Made by a program: the position numbers and the translations under genes. 64,000 nucleotides of DNA from Antedon mediterranea (taxonomy: Eukaryota; Echinodermata; Crinoidea; Comatulida; Antedonidae), in contig NC_092679.1 in assembly GCF_964355755.1 (NCBI RefSeq), positions 14,064,932 to 14,128,931 of the forward strand, given 5' to 3'. Shown piece after piece: positions 12,501 through 22,844 of this stretch. The notes below the pieces were generated by a model. The model was not told the DNA's origin. It did no database searches and saw only the letters and a list, made by a program, of their open reading frames with translations. The number at the start of each line of letters is the position of its first letter. The first letter of the stretch is position 1.

Positions 12501-14224
12501 ATAGCATGAGTTGTTAGTATAAGGCTAGTCTATAGCCATAGAACAAGACCATAATACATGGCTGCAGTTGCGTGCTCAAGTTAGTGTTTACCGATCAACC
12601 GACCGACATAGTGAGCCAAAAGGATGTCTTTTCTAATTGTTGTGAAATATGAGATTTTGGTATTATATTTGAAATAAATTTTAAAACCTATCCATAACCA
12701 AAATCCGGATAAAAAAATTATTTAATGTATAAGTGAATAACTTTATCATAAGTACAAATTGGCCTATTCAAAATGTGATGACATTCATCTGCATTTTGTT
12801 CATGTTTGGAGAACAATACATGTTCAAAGTTTTGCCTTATCATTCTTAAGCCTACTTTCAACAATTTATCGAATGATATTTCATTTTAACCCAAATTAAT
12901 ATTATCATCTGTACTGTAGCTTGCTTGCATTTATGTAAAAGATTACTTACATGGTGCCAAGTTTATGTAGCTTTGACAAAGCATCTTCGTCGATTTCCTT
13001 CAGGTTATTATTGTTCATGTAACTATAAAAAAAATTGTGCTATGGTGAACAAAACATTGTAAACATACTAAACAACGTAAGGAATTTGCACGTAAAATGC
13101 TAGTTTTTATTCCTTAAACACAACATCATCTAGCTAGTTAATCTATATTGATCGTTCGTATTGCTAAATTCGAAAATACTGCTTTGTTCTGCATGCACAC
13201 ATTATTAATACTAGAGCGTGAACTCGCTTCGCTCGCTCCCTCTCTAGGACTGTAGACGATGGTCCTCGGAATGATAATGACTCGGTAAAGAGGTTTCAGA
13301 AGGACATTCTTGCCTGAACGTTTTCGGTCGGTTACCATTATTGAAATGCTTGATATTCGTAAAACTAAACCTACTTAGTCACCAACCTGTTTCACAGTGT
13401 CGTAGATGATTAATAGCGTTTTACGTATAGTGTTAATTGTTTGGTAGGGCCCTTATAGTGTGGATGTGGGGAGGCGGAGTTAATTTGAGGGAGGTACTTA
13501 TTTGAGGGATACGTAAATTTTTTTAGTTTTAATAATATGGTACATTTACAAATAAAATCCTCTAGTAAATATGAAAAGTGGTAAAAAGGAATTACAAATG
13601 CTTGGTAAATTGTAGATAACAGTCCAATGAAATCTACTAAAAATAGTATAATTGTGTTATAAATATAATACAATATAATGTGTATAAATGTGGATGGGCG
13701 TTTATTAGATGGTAGTTGGGGGTGGGGGTGTTGCGGCGTGGTAATTATCAATTGATGTTTTATTGGGGAGGTGTTCCGGGCGTTTATTTAAATAAATACC
13801 ATCCTAATTGGTATAATCAATACATTATTCCGCGATAGTGAGCCGTTTTGGCCTAAGAATGCAGACGTTTTAGACGGCTTGCAACATGGGCATAAGTATC
13901 CCAGGATCCTAACGGGACACAGATAGCGCACAGTATTTATAAAGTCTTGGCAGGTTACTCAAAAACTCGGCTATCGGGGTTTCATTCGATTTCAAACGTA
14001 GCTTTAACATTGCAATGTGAAACTTACAGAATGATTATGTCTAATGGAATTCCAACCGGCCATTCATTGAGTCCACGGTTTGCACAGTCGACGGTTATTT
14101 CTGTACATTCACAAACTGCATTCACATTAGTATCATTACTACATGCAACTTCAATACCGATTGATAAATCCACCGATAAAAACAACAGGCAGCATATCAA
14201 GGATGTAGAGTCCATTTTCAACAT
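6363..14224 (-). CDS. Secreted or membrane LRR-repeat protein, multi-exon (3' end not found)
   Basis: A - strand gene assembled by eye from tiny exons: 14028-14224, 12951-13022, 12129-12188, 10495-10563, 9692-9763, 8495-8566, 7733-7810, 6876-6941 and probably 6363-6510. It encodes a signal peptide, a cysteine-rich LRR N-terminal cap, then one leucine-rich repeat per exon. Every internal exon begins and ends in phase 2, and each junction codon codes I or L at a conserved hydrophobic repeat position. Acceptors are pyrimidine-rich and most donors are gtaag. One-repeat exons of about 72 bp in phase 2 are typical of LGR/RXFP-type receptor ectodomains, so a leucine-rich-repeat GPCR or a related adhesion receptor is the likely identity. 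No transmembrane part is visible, so the gene may be truncated or its last exons missed. Introns hold a foldback element and a GACC-element fragment. Confidence 0.75.
6876..6941 (-). CDS. LRR gene exon 8 (66 bp, weaker LRR)
   Basis: Acceptor gtgttctattctttttag, donor AT/GTGAGTAA. Encodes LISPSVVELSTGTFKLSTGS, which keeps the LxxxxVxELxxGTFxL spacing without the usual Asn. Phase 2 on both sides agrees with exons 7 and 9. Confidence 0.65.
7733..7810 (-). CDS. LRR gene exon 7 (78 bp, one LRR)
   Basis: Acceptor tttttttcag, donor AT/GTAAGAG. Encodes RILYNKKLQMLGENAFAFT-NGRSVD, a slightly long repeat with LYNxKLxxLGENAF. Confidence 0.78.
7960..8500. repeat. Imperfect direct repeats in an LRR intron
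   Basis: Three diverged copies start near 7967, 8139 and 8405. They share gaataa-taa-tagctttac followed by ttataacac or a similar word and gacctac. The middle one is preceded by a poly-C run (8118-8131). These are intronic and I see no coding content. Confidence 0.55.
8495..8566 (-). CDS. LRR gene exon 6 (72 bp, one LRR)
   Basis: Acceptor ttttttttcag, donor TT/GTAAGTTT. Encodes DLSSNDINIIEPFTFANNS-ELSA. With the split codon L this gives LDLSSNDI, the textbook LRR signature. Confidence 0.85.
9692..9763 (-). CDS. LRR gene exon 5 (72 bp, one LRR)
   Basis: Acceptor ttgttttcataatag, donor TT/GTAAGTTC. Encodes SLTNNKITILRNTTFQGST-VITN, a 24-residue repeat with LxNNKIxxLxxxTFxGxxxIxxL. Confidence 0.8.
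10495..10563 (-). CDS. LRR gene exon 4 (69 bp, one LRR)
   Basis: Acceptor ctaaacatttcag, donor TT/GTAAGTTG. Encodes HADKNLLTDISTVFNDLPF-LRI, a 23-residue repeat with NLLTDIxxxFxxLPFLRxL. It overlaps a + strand frame (10390-10662) that is a shadow. Confidence 0.78.
10661..11818. mobile_element. Foldback (MITE-like) element, 1.16 kb
   Basis: The ends are inverted copies: gagttctgcg, tgacgtcac and tagatggc at 10661-10705, and their complements at about 11783-11818. A second inverted pair lies inside: agagccatata and taaagagttacgacattg at about 10718-10757 against 11482-11515. TATT flanks both ends (10657-10660, 11819-11822) and may be the target duplication. It lies in the LRR intron between exons 3 and 4. 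Non-autonomous; no transposase frame seen. Confidence 0.6.
12129..12188 (-). CDS. LRR gene exon 3 (60 bp, short LRR)
   Basis: Acceptor ttaattgttgacag, donor AT/GTAAGTC. Encodes NVNNNLLSKLPSLPKTIGN. It is shorter than its neighbours (20 residues with the split codon) but keeps NxLxxLPxL and phase 2. Confidence 0.7.
12541..12620 (+). repeat. Short GACC-element fragment
   Basis: Matches the start of the dispersed GACC element (caagacc, atggctgcagttgcgtgctc, gttagtgtttaccga) and then jumps to its cgaccgacatagtgag end. This makes it an internally deleted copy of about 80 bp inside an LRR intron. Confidence 0.65.
12950..12950 (-). promoter_or_regulatory. Example phase-2 splice donor of the LRR gene
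   Basis: AT/GTAAGTAA on the - strand. The same AT or TT/GTAAG arrangement recurs at 14027, 12128, 10494, 9691, 8494 and 7732, which ties the exons into one gene. Confidence 0.6.
12951..13022 (-). CDS. LRR gene exon 2 (72 bp, one LRR)
   Basis: Acceptor tttttttatag, donor AT/GTAAGT. Encodes YMNNNNLKEIDEDALSKLHK-LGT. With the L from the split codon this is a full 24-residue repeat of the form LxxNxLxxIxxxALxxLxxLxx. Confidence 0.82.
14028..14224 (-). CDS. LRR gene exon 1: signal peptide and LRRNT cap
   Basis: Two possible starts: the ATG at 14224 (MLK-) or at 14215 (MDSTSLICCLLFLSV). The second gives a classic signal peptide and is preferred. Next comes the N-terminal LRR cap with cysteines in the order C-x(n)-C-x-C-x(6)-C (ACSND, VCECTEITVDCANRG), then PVGIPLDIIIL, the usual lead into the first repeat. 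The donor at 14027/14026 reads CT/GTAAGTT in phase 2. Confidence 0.82.
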
Positions 14225-14913
14225 GTTTGCAAAATAAATGTGACAACCTAACCTATTAAATATTGCGTTTATTTTAGAAACGTCACTGTGATGCAAAATC
14301 TGGTTTGATATTGAAATAAAATCATGATTGTTTCGTAAATTCTACAGATTGTATAAGCATTTCCAACTGAGTTGGTATCAACAAAAGAAGTTCCGGATTC
14401 GGGTCGTGACATTAGTGTTCTTTCACTTTACTTCTTTTCATTATACAGTACCTGTTTTGTCATAACATCCTTAGTATGTATATCATTTTTTATTTCCTTG
14501 TGGTTGTCAAGTTTTAAATATATCTATCGATTTTATTGCTTACAATCGATGACATCTTGCCCACATCTGCAAAAAAAGTCTTATCATTTGCTCACCAAGG
14601 TCGCCTTTTCCATTAGACACAACTAGAATTTACGAACAAAATTGTATTTTAACCCTTTGAAGACGCAATATTTCTATCCCAAGTGACTGAGCTTAAATAA
14701 GGTATTAAGTTTCGTCGGTAAAAGATTAGTAAAAGCTAGTAGATTCCGAAAATTCCCTGTTAATGGCTCTTCCAACAAACTTTCTTACTCTTACTTCTTG
14801 AATCGGAGGTATCTCTGGCGGGAATTTAATAAGTCATAGAGAATGATATAAACCATAACACGATTGGTTAATTAATAGCGTGACAATCGTTTCCTGGTTA
14901 TGACGTGATACTT
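14225..14913. other. Upstream of LRR exon 1; no gene seen
   Basis: Would contain the promoter or 5' UTR of the LRR gene. I see no clear TATA box or family match. The + strand frame at 14372-14626 has no support. Confidence 0.4.
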
Positions 14914-15102
14914 AAGCCTGTTTTCCTGTCGAAGTTATTCGACGCTATCGTCGTTGATCGTTAAAAGTTCAACGACGAAGTTGAAATGATGACAATAGCG
15001 AGTACCATTTCCTGTAAATCGTTAACATTTCAATTTTTACGTAGAAGATCACCGATTATTGTTAACGATAGCGTCGAATAACGTCGACAGGAAAACAAGC
15101 TT
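14914..15102. mobile_element. MITE-like inverted-repeat element, 189 bp
   Basis: Terminal inverted repeats of about 45 bp: aag-c-tgttttcctgtcga, gttattcgacgctatcg at the left and their complement at 15058-15102. An inner partly symmetric part contains gttcaacgacgaagttgaa. No coding capacity. No clean target duplication is visible. Confidence 0.68.
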
Positions 15103-15186
15103 TGGTTGTCTTGGTTTATCAGGGTTTATGTATGGATTATTAATTTTGTTTGTCTTTTATTAATTTACAAATCATTTATACAACCA

Positions 15187-15701
15187 CATATCATGTATGG
15201 CATTGAGATTTGGGAAGCACTTATTCATCGTATTTACAACCTATCTTTTTACTTCAGAAAATGGCAGTGAGAGCAATTTCTTTTAGTGACTTTACCTCCC
15301 ATTCTCAACCTTTATTTAAACAATTTAATTTGCTAGATGTATTTAAGTTAAACAAATTATGTATTTCCTTATTCATGTTTGATCTGTATCACGATAAATT
15401 GCCTCATGATCTAAACGAATATGTAACACTTATCACCCATTCACATGAAACTAGACAAAAATGTAAGAGAAATCTATACAAACCTAAGGCAAATAGTACA
15501 TCCGGCCAATTTTCCATTACCTGTATAGGCACGAAAATATGGAACGAAATACCAATACAAGTCCGTGAAATTAAATATAGGAAACATTTTAAAACCAAAG
15601 TCATAGAACTCCTGTTCATACAATTTATGAGTAAATGTATGGCATTAATATATACATGTGTGTATGTGGACGTGTATGTATATATAATTGAAACGGAATG
15701 A
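15187..15701 (+). pseudogene. LINE RT C-terminal fragment
   Basis: The frame opens at 15210 with no ATG and runs to a stop at 15701; the upstream YGIEIW lies in another frame. The last 20 or so codons run into tgtatg microsatellite and are not native. It covers only the region after the RT palm and thumb. Confidence 0.7.
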
Positions 15702-15717
15702 TGTATGTGTGTATGTA

Positions 15718-15745
15718 TGTATATATATATATAATTTACAGTATG

Positions 15746-15830
<85 letters not shown>
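15718..15830. repeat. (TA)n microsatellite
   Basis: About 80 bp of uninterrupted TA at 15748-15828, preceded by TGTA-rich sequence. It abuts the hairpin end of a GACC element. Frames through it (YIYIYI) are artefacts. Confidence 0.95.
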
Positions 15831-15832
<2 letters not shown>

Positions 15833-15883
15833 TATTATTAGTCGCGTGGAAGCGACTCTATAGTTCACTATGTCGGTCGGTCG

Positions 15884-15914
<31 letters not shown>

Positions 15915-16668
15915 GGTCTGTCTGTCTGTCGGTCTGTCTGTCGGTCTGTCTGTCTGTCGGTCCGGTATCACTATGCGTTTTATCGCTTTATGACCTTATC
16001 TTGATATCAGTTTAATCTAGCTAAGTCAATTTTTCACAGAATATTCCTTATGGCCAGGAATCGATGTGGTTATGTTTTCACGGTGCGCAATAAAAAATTA
16101 CGCGGTCTACGCACGATTTAACGAAATCACGTTTGTAATCATATCTTAACAACCATGAATCACAATTAAATAAAATTTGGTACTCATAAATTTCAGGGCA
16201 TAAATCATCATATGGCAATACAATTACGTGCGTAGCGCATGTAACGCATGCGTAAGCGCGCTTAAAATTTTCAAAATTTATTTTCGATGAAATAAGAGTA
16301 CGTTTCAGGCAATTTTAAGCGTTTACAAAATTGCCATGAGTGCGCAGATTTTTGCGCGCGCACTGCGCGTTAAATGTTCTTCCGCACTCTTTTTGCCCGA
16401 TTTCTGTTTTCTTGACTTACTTTTCAACTCGAAATTACGTTATACGAGCACGTCAAAAGTGACAGGCTACGCACGTGTAAATTAAAAAAATATAAATGTT
16501 TTTAAACATTTCAACATTTTTAAACATGTTCAGTAATTTCGGTCAGTATAGTTCACTATGTCGGTCGATCCGTCTGTCTGTCGGTCTGTCTGTCTGTCGG
16601 TCTGTTTGTCTGTCGGTCCGGTATCACTATGCATTGTAGCACGCGACTTAATGGCTGTTGGCCTTGTT
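15833..16668 (-). mobile_element. GACC element, longest copy
   Basis: Read on the - strand it starts aacaaggcc and tcgcgtgcta, then GACC/GACA tetranucleotides, then cgacatagtgaactata. A body of about 550 bp contains GC-rich words (gcgcgcgcaaaaatctgcgc, tacgcatgcgttacatgcgc). A second tetranucleotide run follows, then cgacatagtgaactatagag, and a hairpin agtcgc-ttccac-gcgact with TAA after it. On the + strand the second run reads cggtctgtctgtctg (15871-15961). No open frame except PRSVGLSVCLS-type artefacts. Non-autonomous; class unknown. Confidence 0.7.
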
Positions 16669-16891
16669 TTTATTACTAATATACTATTATTTATTAGTAA
16701 TTAAATTCTATCATAATATGATTTGTTTGATTTGAATAAAATTGAAATCTTTTAGTTATACAGGGAGTAGAGCTAGATAGGCATGAAGTTGCCTTTTCTC
16801 TTCTTCCTTTTTATCAAATTTTTTTAACGTTTTATATTATAATGTTATGTTTATGTATTTTTTGGATGAATAAAGAAAGAAATGATAAAAA

Positions 16892-17516
16892 AAAATCTGT
16901 TAAATGTTTAAAATAGTCGAACTTTATGAGTGTTTTTATTATTTTGAACATACTGTATAACGATGTCTTTCGATAATGTTTATATAATAATAAAGGGTTA
17001 TTTTGTGAAAATAACTGTAGGTTGACAGTGGGAATCCTTTTAATATTGCATAGGTATAATAAGTTCAGTTTATTTAATGACTAAACATTTTAGTTAGACT
17101 AGGTAGGTCCAGTTATCCTTTTTATGTTATGTCTAATTTTACGGAACAATATCGATAAAGTTACCTCAACACCAATCGATGAATCCATTATTACACAGCA
17201 AGAACAGTAGAGACATCATTGCTACAGGCCATTACGAAAATATCACAATGTAATACACACTGTGTACACATAGTGGCATTTTGCGTTCACATAATTGACA
17301 CCGCGTTTATACATTTTTATGAACACATATTGGTTTAACATAGTATACGGTCTGACACGCATTGTCGGAAGAACACAGAGTGTGAAACACATCATCGAAG
17401 AGAGAAACACCGTATATGAAGAAAATCACAGTGTTGGAAGGAACCAGACATAAAAAACAAGAAAACCTTTTCCCATTAGTTTGTTTTTATGGCAGCTATT
17501 AATACATTATTATACA
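16892..17516. other. No recognisable feature
   Basis: AT-rich DNA with no supported frame. A locally repetitive stretch (17270-17450) has several cacagtgt/aacacat words. Confidence 0.4.
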
Positions 17517-17543
17517 GATATTTCCTGCTTAGAGGTGAAATAT

Positions 17544-17668
17544 AAGATTTGACATCCCCAAGGGAATGATATTATGTTCGAGGGAAAATATATTTCCCGA
17601 AGCGCAGCTGAGGTAAATATATAATTCCCCGAGAACATAATATCATCCCGAGGGGATATTAAATCTAA
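17544..17668. repeat. Foldback palindrome
   Basis: The left arm (agatttgacatcccc, gggaatgatattatgttc) is mirrored by the right arm (gaacataatatcatccc, gaggggatattaaatct) around about 17605. Flanking words (cgccttttatatcggt) recur in inverted sense at about 12325-12350, so it belongs to a dispersed family. A - strand frame of 99 codons across it reflects the repeat. Confidence 0.6.
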
Positions 17669-17740
17669 TATTTTACCGATATAAAAGGCGATATCTCTTA
17701 TTACATAGCCAACAACAAGTAAAATATCTGCTGGGTCGGG

Positions 17741-19694
17741 TGAAGCTAGGCCTAGGCTATTGTAATGTATGTTCGTTCGTTCGTTCGTTTTTATTTCACA
17801 ATGCATCAAACTGAATATTTTTACAGAAAAATTCTAAGTATTAAATTTCAAAAAATGCAAAGCCTGGAAAAGTATGTAAACAAGCCTGCCTAGACACCTT
17901 ACCTTGCGAAGAAAAATATACAGATAATTACTAATTATATATTCCATGGCAATAAAATATTCACTTAGGCCTAGGTCGTTTAAATTAACAGCAGAATTTC
18001 CATCAATAAGCCTACATTAATAATAATAATAATAATATTATAATCAGGTAGGCCGAATAAACAATTCGTCTTCTTCTTCGAGCCGAATCACCGGATGTTC
18101 AGCGCGTACCAGTTACTAGGTTACTACCGTGAGTATTGACCAATCACAAACGGTGTTTCATCTCATCTAGAGGGAGGACTAATAACAAATGAGGGCGCTA
18201 TGTATGTATGCATAGCTTAAACAGTTTAGTTTATTAATTTCTTCAAGCAAGTGGCGTATTGGTTGAAGCGTTGTCTTGTGATGGAGTGACAATTTCATCG
18301 CGAGTTCAAGACCCACTAGATGACTTTGTTTATTTATCGGCAAACGCGAGTGTTCCACACGAAAATTACACAGTCAATATCATCGTACTCGAGAATTTGC
18401 TGGATTTCATATGTTTAATGACAGGGACACGATAATTACGCGAAAATAATTCAGTCAATATCATCGTACTCGAGGATATATACGATTTACGATCCTCGCA
18501 GCGGTAGTCATGTGATGCAGTTTCAACCAATCACGTACACGTATTTACATAGGCTATGTAATATAAAATTATGTTCGCAGATCTTGGAAATTTAGCTTTG
18601 ACATTGAATGAAATTATTATTATGATATAATGCGGATGAATATCTATAGAAGAAAAGTGCGCACTTTTTCATTTATTTGAAACCTGTTTAAATTGTCCGT
18701 GGATGCATTGTTTGCATCGTTAACCCGGTTAGCCTCATAGCTAGGAGGCCCACCACTGTCTTTCTGTTCAGATCGGTCTGCATCCATTTATTTATTGGTA
18801 CATACTAGCGTTATTAGGAGTAATAAGAGAGGCGTAGTCTAGAATACAGTAGTAAAATACTAGGTTTGCTAGCCTAGTATGCTTTTATTAAGTACTTAGC
18901 TGTAGATAAGATCATTCAATTACACAACGTGGCAAGCCATGATCTCTACTAGCTGGACTACCCTAACGCTGTTTCTTGTTGTGATATGTGCTAGGCCTAG
19001 GCCATCCAATCAGTCACGATTTGTTCTCCTTTTATTAACTTTCCTTTTTGCAAATGTAACATCGCCTGTCACTGATCTACATGAATTGAGAAATCAGTTT
19101 CCATATTGCAATAATAACAATGTATCCTAAATAAAAGCTGATTTCTTAACCTACTCTTAATAATTACACAGATACTGTACTGTATGTTGTTGTTAATTAC
19201 TTAAGGTGTATTAGTTAGGGACCACAGAGTGATAAAATAACTAAATACTATTGTAAAATGAACAACATATAAACAAGTAGAGTGAATCTTCCCTGATATA
19301 AAGCGGTTTCTATTTTTATTTTTATTTGTATTTTGAAAACAATTTAATATGTGTTTTAATATGTTATTTTAAATTAACTTTTCTTGATTTGATCTCTGAG
19401 TTCACAATTACAACCATTATTATGTTGGGAAATGGTGTGAACAAACAGTGCATGCCACTGTGCAAACCTCACAAATTACATAGTGTTCAATTCGGTGAAA
19501 GGTATCAATACCATCAATGGAATCTTCTAAAAAATGTATATCTAGTTTAAAATAAATCGAAATAGTGTTTGTATGTCTGTAATACACACAAATACATAAT
19601 TGGACATACATAGAAAATCCCTATCCACCAAAAATGAACTGATAACAAATTAATACGCTTTAATTGATAACGGTTTGTAAAAATGTCTGAGTCA
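17741..19694. other. No supported gene
   Basis: Contains (gttc)n at about 17768-17787, (aat)n at 18018-18036, and a 30 bp direct repeat agtcaatatcatcgtactcg at about 18371 and 18452. A 63-codon frame at 18939-19130 begins with a hydrophobic stretch but has no further support. Confidence 0.4.
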
Positions 19695-19872
19695 TAAGGT
19701 TTATCGCAAATACCTTGATTTCGCGAGACACGTCATTGCACAATGCATGATGGGAAGGGTTTGGGAGCAATAGCGCCAACCGTATAATACAAACTTTATA
19801 TACTGGTGGTGGCGCTATTGCTCCCAAACCCTTCCCATTATGCATCGCTCACGCAATTTGTGATAAACCTTA
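19695..19872. mobile_element. MITE, 178 bp, TA-flanked
   Basis: Nearly perfect hairpin element. The ends are taaggtttatcgcaaat and attt-gtgataaacctta. Inner arms gatgggaagggtttgggagc and caatagcgcca are mirrored before 19845. TA at both tips fits a TA target duplication, as in Tc1/mariner-type MITEs. No coding content. Confidence 0.8.
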
Positions 19873-20899
19873 TTGTATATAGATATAAAATTAACACAAC
19901 AAATACAAACAGTACAGTACAGCTATGACTAATGCAAACACTTTTTTTAAATGTTTTAAGAATTATCGCAGTTAGGTAACTATATATTTTATTAAATCAA
20001 TCATTTCATCATTAATTAACATCTTGTAAGCAATATTAGTAATATGGAATATAAAGTGAATTTACAATATTTAAAAATGTTAATGAATGAAGTTTAAAAA
20101 GAAAAAAAATGTGATAAGAATGATAATAATAAAGATTTTAAGGTGATGACATGAAAGATGATATTATTGTGGTGTTTACGCCACAAAAGAGAGAAAAACA
20201 AGCTCTCATTTATGCGTATTGTTCTTTAAAAATAGGTCTAATTTACAATGGTATTTCGTAAGTACAAGATCAATACTTATTGATGTATTGTATATGTCAG
20301 TAAAATTTACAGATTACAAAATGGTTCTTTCTATAATCTGAATCTGACTACAGTAATATCATACAGTGTATGACCTTCTTATACATACAAAATATTCTAT
20401 AGTCTATACATACATACATTATACACAATGGCAATGATATACGACTATTTTTACCCTACGTATCAACATGTTGTTTTCTCTTTTTTCACATTCTTTGATA
20501 TTCTTTTTAACACTAAAATTTGATAATTCCGTCATGACACAGTAATAATGGTAATAATATAAACATTCTAGACACAACCAGGTGATACTTTCCACACTGG
20601 AATAATTTAATCAGATTTATAATTCTCAAAGATTTTTAGACTTACTTAAAACAAGCATATTTTATTCCTCTTTAATTACTATATTAAAACAAATTGAATA
20701 TGTAAAGTTACAATGGAAAAATTAACAAAACTGGCTATTACATCTGAAAAGTTAAAAATGTTATTTTTTCTTTTTTTTTAATCTTATACTATACAATAAC
20801 AAGATTTATGGTATAAATATTACCTCATTATAAAAATAAAGCTATATTATAATATTATTTTTCTCAATGTGTGATTCTTCAATGTGATCTTCATCGATT
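19873..20899. other. No recognisable feature
   Basis: AT-rich DNA. Nothing coding, no tandem repeat and no RNA gene that I can support. It ends where the LINE begins. Confidence 0.4.
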
Positions 20900-22844
20900 T
20901 GAAGAAGCAGTGCTCCACTCGCTTGACGACAACAGTCTGTTTTGAATTTCTTCAAAAAATCAACTGAAAATAGGTCTGATAAATCTGTTTTTACGATTAA
21001 AAACCTAATGAAAAATTTAAATTTAAATGATATTTGGAGATCCAAAAACATGAATAAGCGACAATTTACGTGGCGTAAGAGATTTAACAACATTTTCCGT
21101 AGGCTGGATTACTGGTTGATATCAGAAGATCTCTTTTCAAATGGAGATGTTTTAGCCTGTGACATTCGTCCAGCTATTCTCACAGATCACCAGGCGGTAT
21201 AAATTAAAATAGATTTGCATGAAAAAAAACGCGGTCCTGGCTTATGGATGTTCAACAATAGCTTTCTGAAAGATGAAACATTTACAAAATTAGTAATTAA
21301 AATAATTGATGTTTCAATACTAAAAAATAATAGAGAACCTGTAAGTGCAAGTTGTTTATGGGAGCTTGTAAAAACAAAAATAAAAGAATTTTCAATTGCA
21401 TACGGAAAACAAAAAAATAAAACCCAGAATAAAAAGAAAGAAAAATTACAAAAACAAATAAAAAACTTAAATGAAACAATTATGAATACTCAAAATTGTG
21501 ATATAACCATTGAAAATAAAATTGAAAACAAAAAAATAGAGCTTGAAAACATTTATAATGTAGAAGCAAAAGGCGCGCAAATTAGGTCCAGAGTAAAATG
21601 GATAGAGGAAGGCGAGCGGAATACAAAATACTTTCTTGGGTTAGAAAGATCCAAAAGTAAAAAGAAACACATAAAAAGTTTAATTACTAAAGATGGGAGC
21701 TTAGCAACAAGCCCAATTGATATTTTAAAGGAACAAATACAACATTTCGAAGGTTTATACGCAAAAAATGTTATAAACCCTGGAAAAATTAATAAATACC
21801 TTTGTAATTCTATTATAAACAAGCTTTCAGAAATAGAAAAAGAAATTTGTGAAGGTTACGTCACTATTGATGAATGTAAAAAGGCCATTTCAATGATGGA
21901 AAAAAATAAAACACCTGGATCGGATGGTCTAAGTGTTGAATTTTATGTGCTCTTTTGGAATAATATTAAACATTTAATTTGCGATGCGTTAAATGAAAGT
22001 TATAATTCTCAAGAATTATCCTTTTCGCAAAAACGAGGTGTAATCACCCTTTTGTTCAAGGATGGAGAAAAAGAAAATTGAATAATTGGCGTCTCATTAC
22101 CCTCTTAAACACCGATTACAAAATTCTTGCACATGTATTAAGTAACATACTTAAAATGGTTATTAAATCAATAGTAAGTTCAGACCAAAAAGGTTATATA
22201 AAAGGCCGTTTCGCTGGTGAAAACATTCGGTTAATAGAAGACCTGCTTTATTATACAGAGTGTAATGATATCGAAGGGGCAATAATTACCGTAGATTTTA
22301 AGAAGGCTTTTGACTCTATTAGTAGAGATTTTATGTTCAATGTTCTAGAAAAGTTTAACTTTGGAATTTTCTTTTGTAACTGGGTAAAAGTATTATACAA
22401 TAACGTTGAATGTGTCACAGTTAACAATGGTTGGGTTTCAAACAATTTTAAAATGGAAAGAGGTATTAGAAAAGGTTGTCCTCTATCTGCTCTGTTATTC
22501 ATTTTAGTGGTTGAAGTAATGGCATCTAGAATAAAAAACAAAGATGACTATAAGCAGGGAAGATTTAACTCTTCCCTGGTCAATCATAGTCTTTAATTAA
22601 CCTTGTTTTTTATATTACTGTTTTTGTTATATTTGCGTGTTTAATGCTATACTTTGTAATGTTTATATTTTTTATTTTAGATTGTAAAAGGATCCCAATG
22701 GAAATAAGCTGATAAGCTTTTTGGACTATCCTGGAAAATCTTTTATAAATGTATTATTTGTAATGTCCGTAATTTATGTTATCACTTTGTATGTATTTTT
22801 TATGATGATTTTCCAAATAAATTCAATTCAATTAAATTCATACC
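20900..22844 (+). mobile_element. L1/Tx1-like LINE, truncated at both ends of ORF2
   Basis: It enters within the endonuclease, continues into the reverse transcriptase and stops before the YADD active site. A short AT-rich tail follows, ending aaataaattcaattcaatt at about 22815-22835. Right after it begins the word taccctatccggcgg, which elsewhere (32458, 48856, 53862) lies next to MDH1 intron sequence. The insertion therefore marks the left edge of the amplified block. Confidence 0.8.
20942..22596 (+). pseudogene. LINE ORF2 fragment: endonuclease end and RT fingers/palm
   Basis: Three open pieces. 20942-21202 has LNLNDIWRSKNMNKRQFTWR, RRLDYWLIS and the catalytic-type TDH of an APE endonuclease, then an in-frame TAA. 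21215-22081 has RGPGLWMFNN, a Lys-rich linker, KTPGSDGLSVEFY and RGVITLLFKDG. After a frameshift, 22078-22596 has NNWRLITLLNTDYKILAH, VDFKKAFDSISRDF (first catalytic Asp) and GIRKGCPLSALLF. The YADD motif and everything after it are missing. Motif wording fits the L1/Tx1 side of LINEs rather than Jockey. Inactive. Confidence 0.82.

Larger units (their letters stand above)
15122..16891 (+). mobile_element. 5'-truncated non-LTR retrotransposon remnant, split by a GACC element
   Basis: About 15187-15701 encodes the C-terminal end of a LINE reverse transcriptase: YGIEIW, then a one-base frameshift to GSTYSSYLQPIFLLQKMAVR. LFKQFNLLDVFKLNKL and a GTKIWNEIP block follow, the usual order in Jockey/CR1/L2-group elements. 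A (TA)n run and a GACC element (15839-16668) interrupt it. Sequence resumes as a 3' UTR-like tail ending in aataaagaaagaaatgat plus A-rich DNA near 16867-16891. Endonuclease and catalytic RT motifs are absent, so it is dead. Confidence 0.7.

Noticed and set aside
15688-15993. YIYIYI-type frames
   Set aside because: (TA)n microsatellite.
15833-16668. GACC element as a Helitron
   Set aside because: The 3' hairpin and CTAA fit, but the 5' end lacks TC and the hairpin abuts the end directly instead of lying about 10 nt inside. Left unclassified.
17510-17809. 99-codon - strand frame
   Set aside because: Runs through a palindrome; both arms encode related words, as expected of a repeat.
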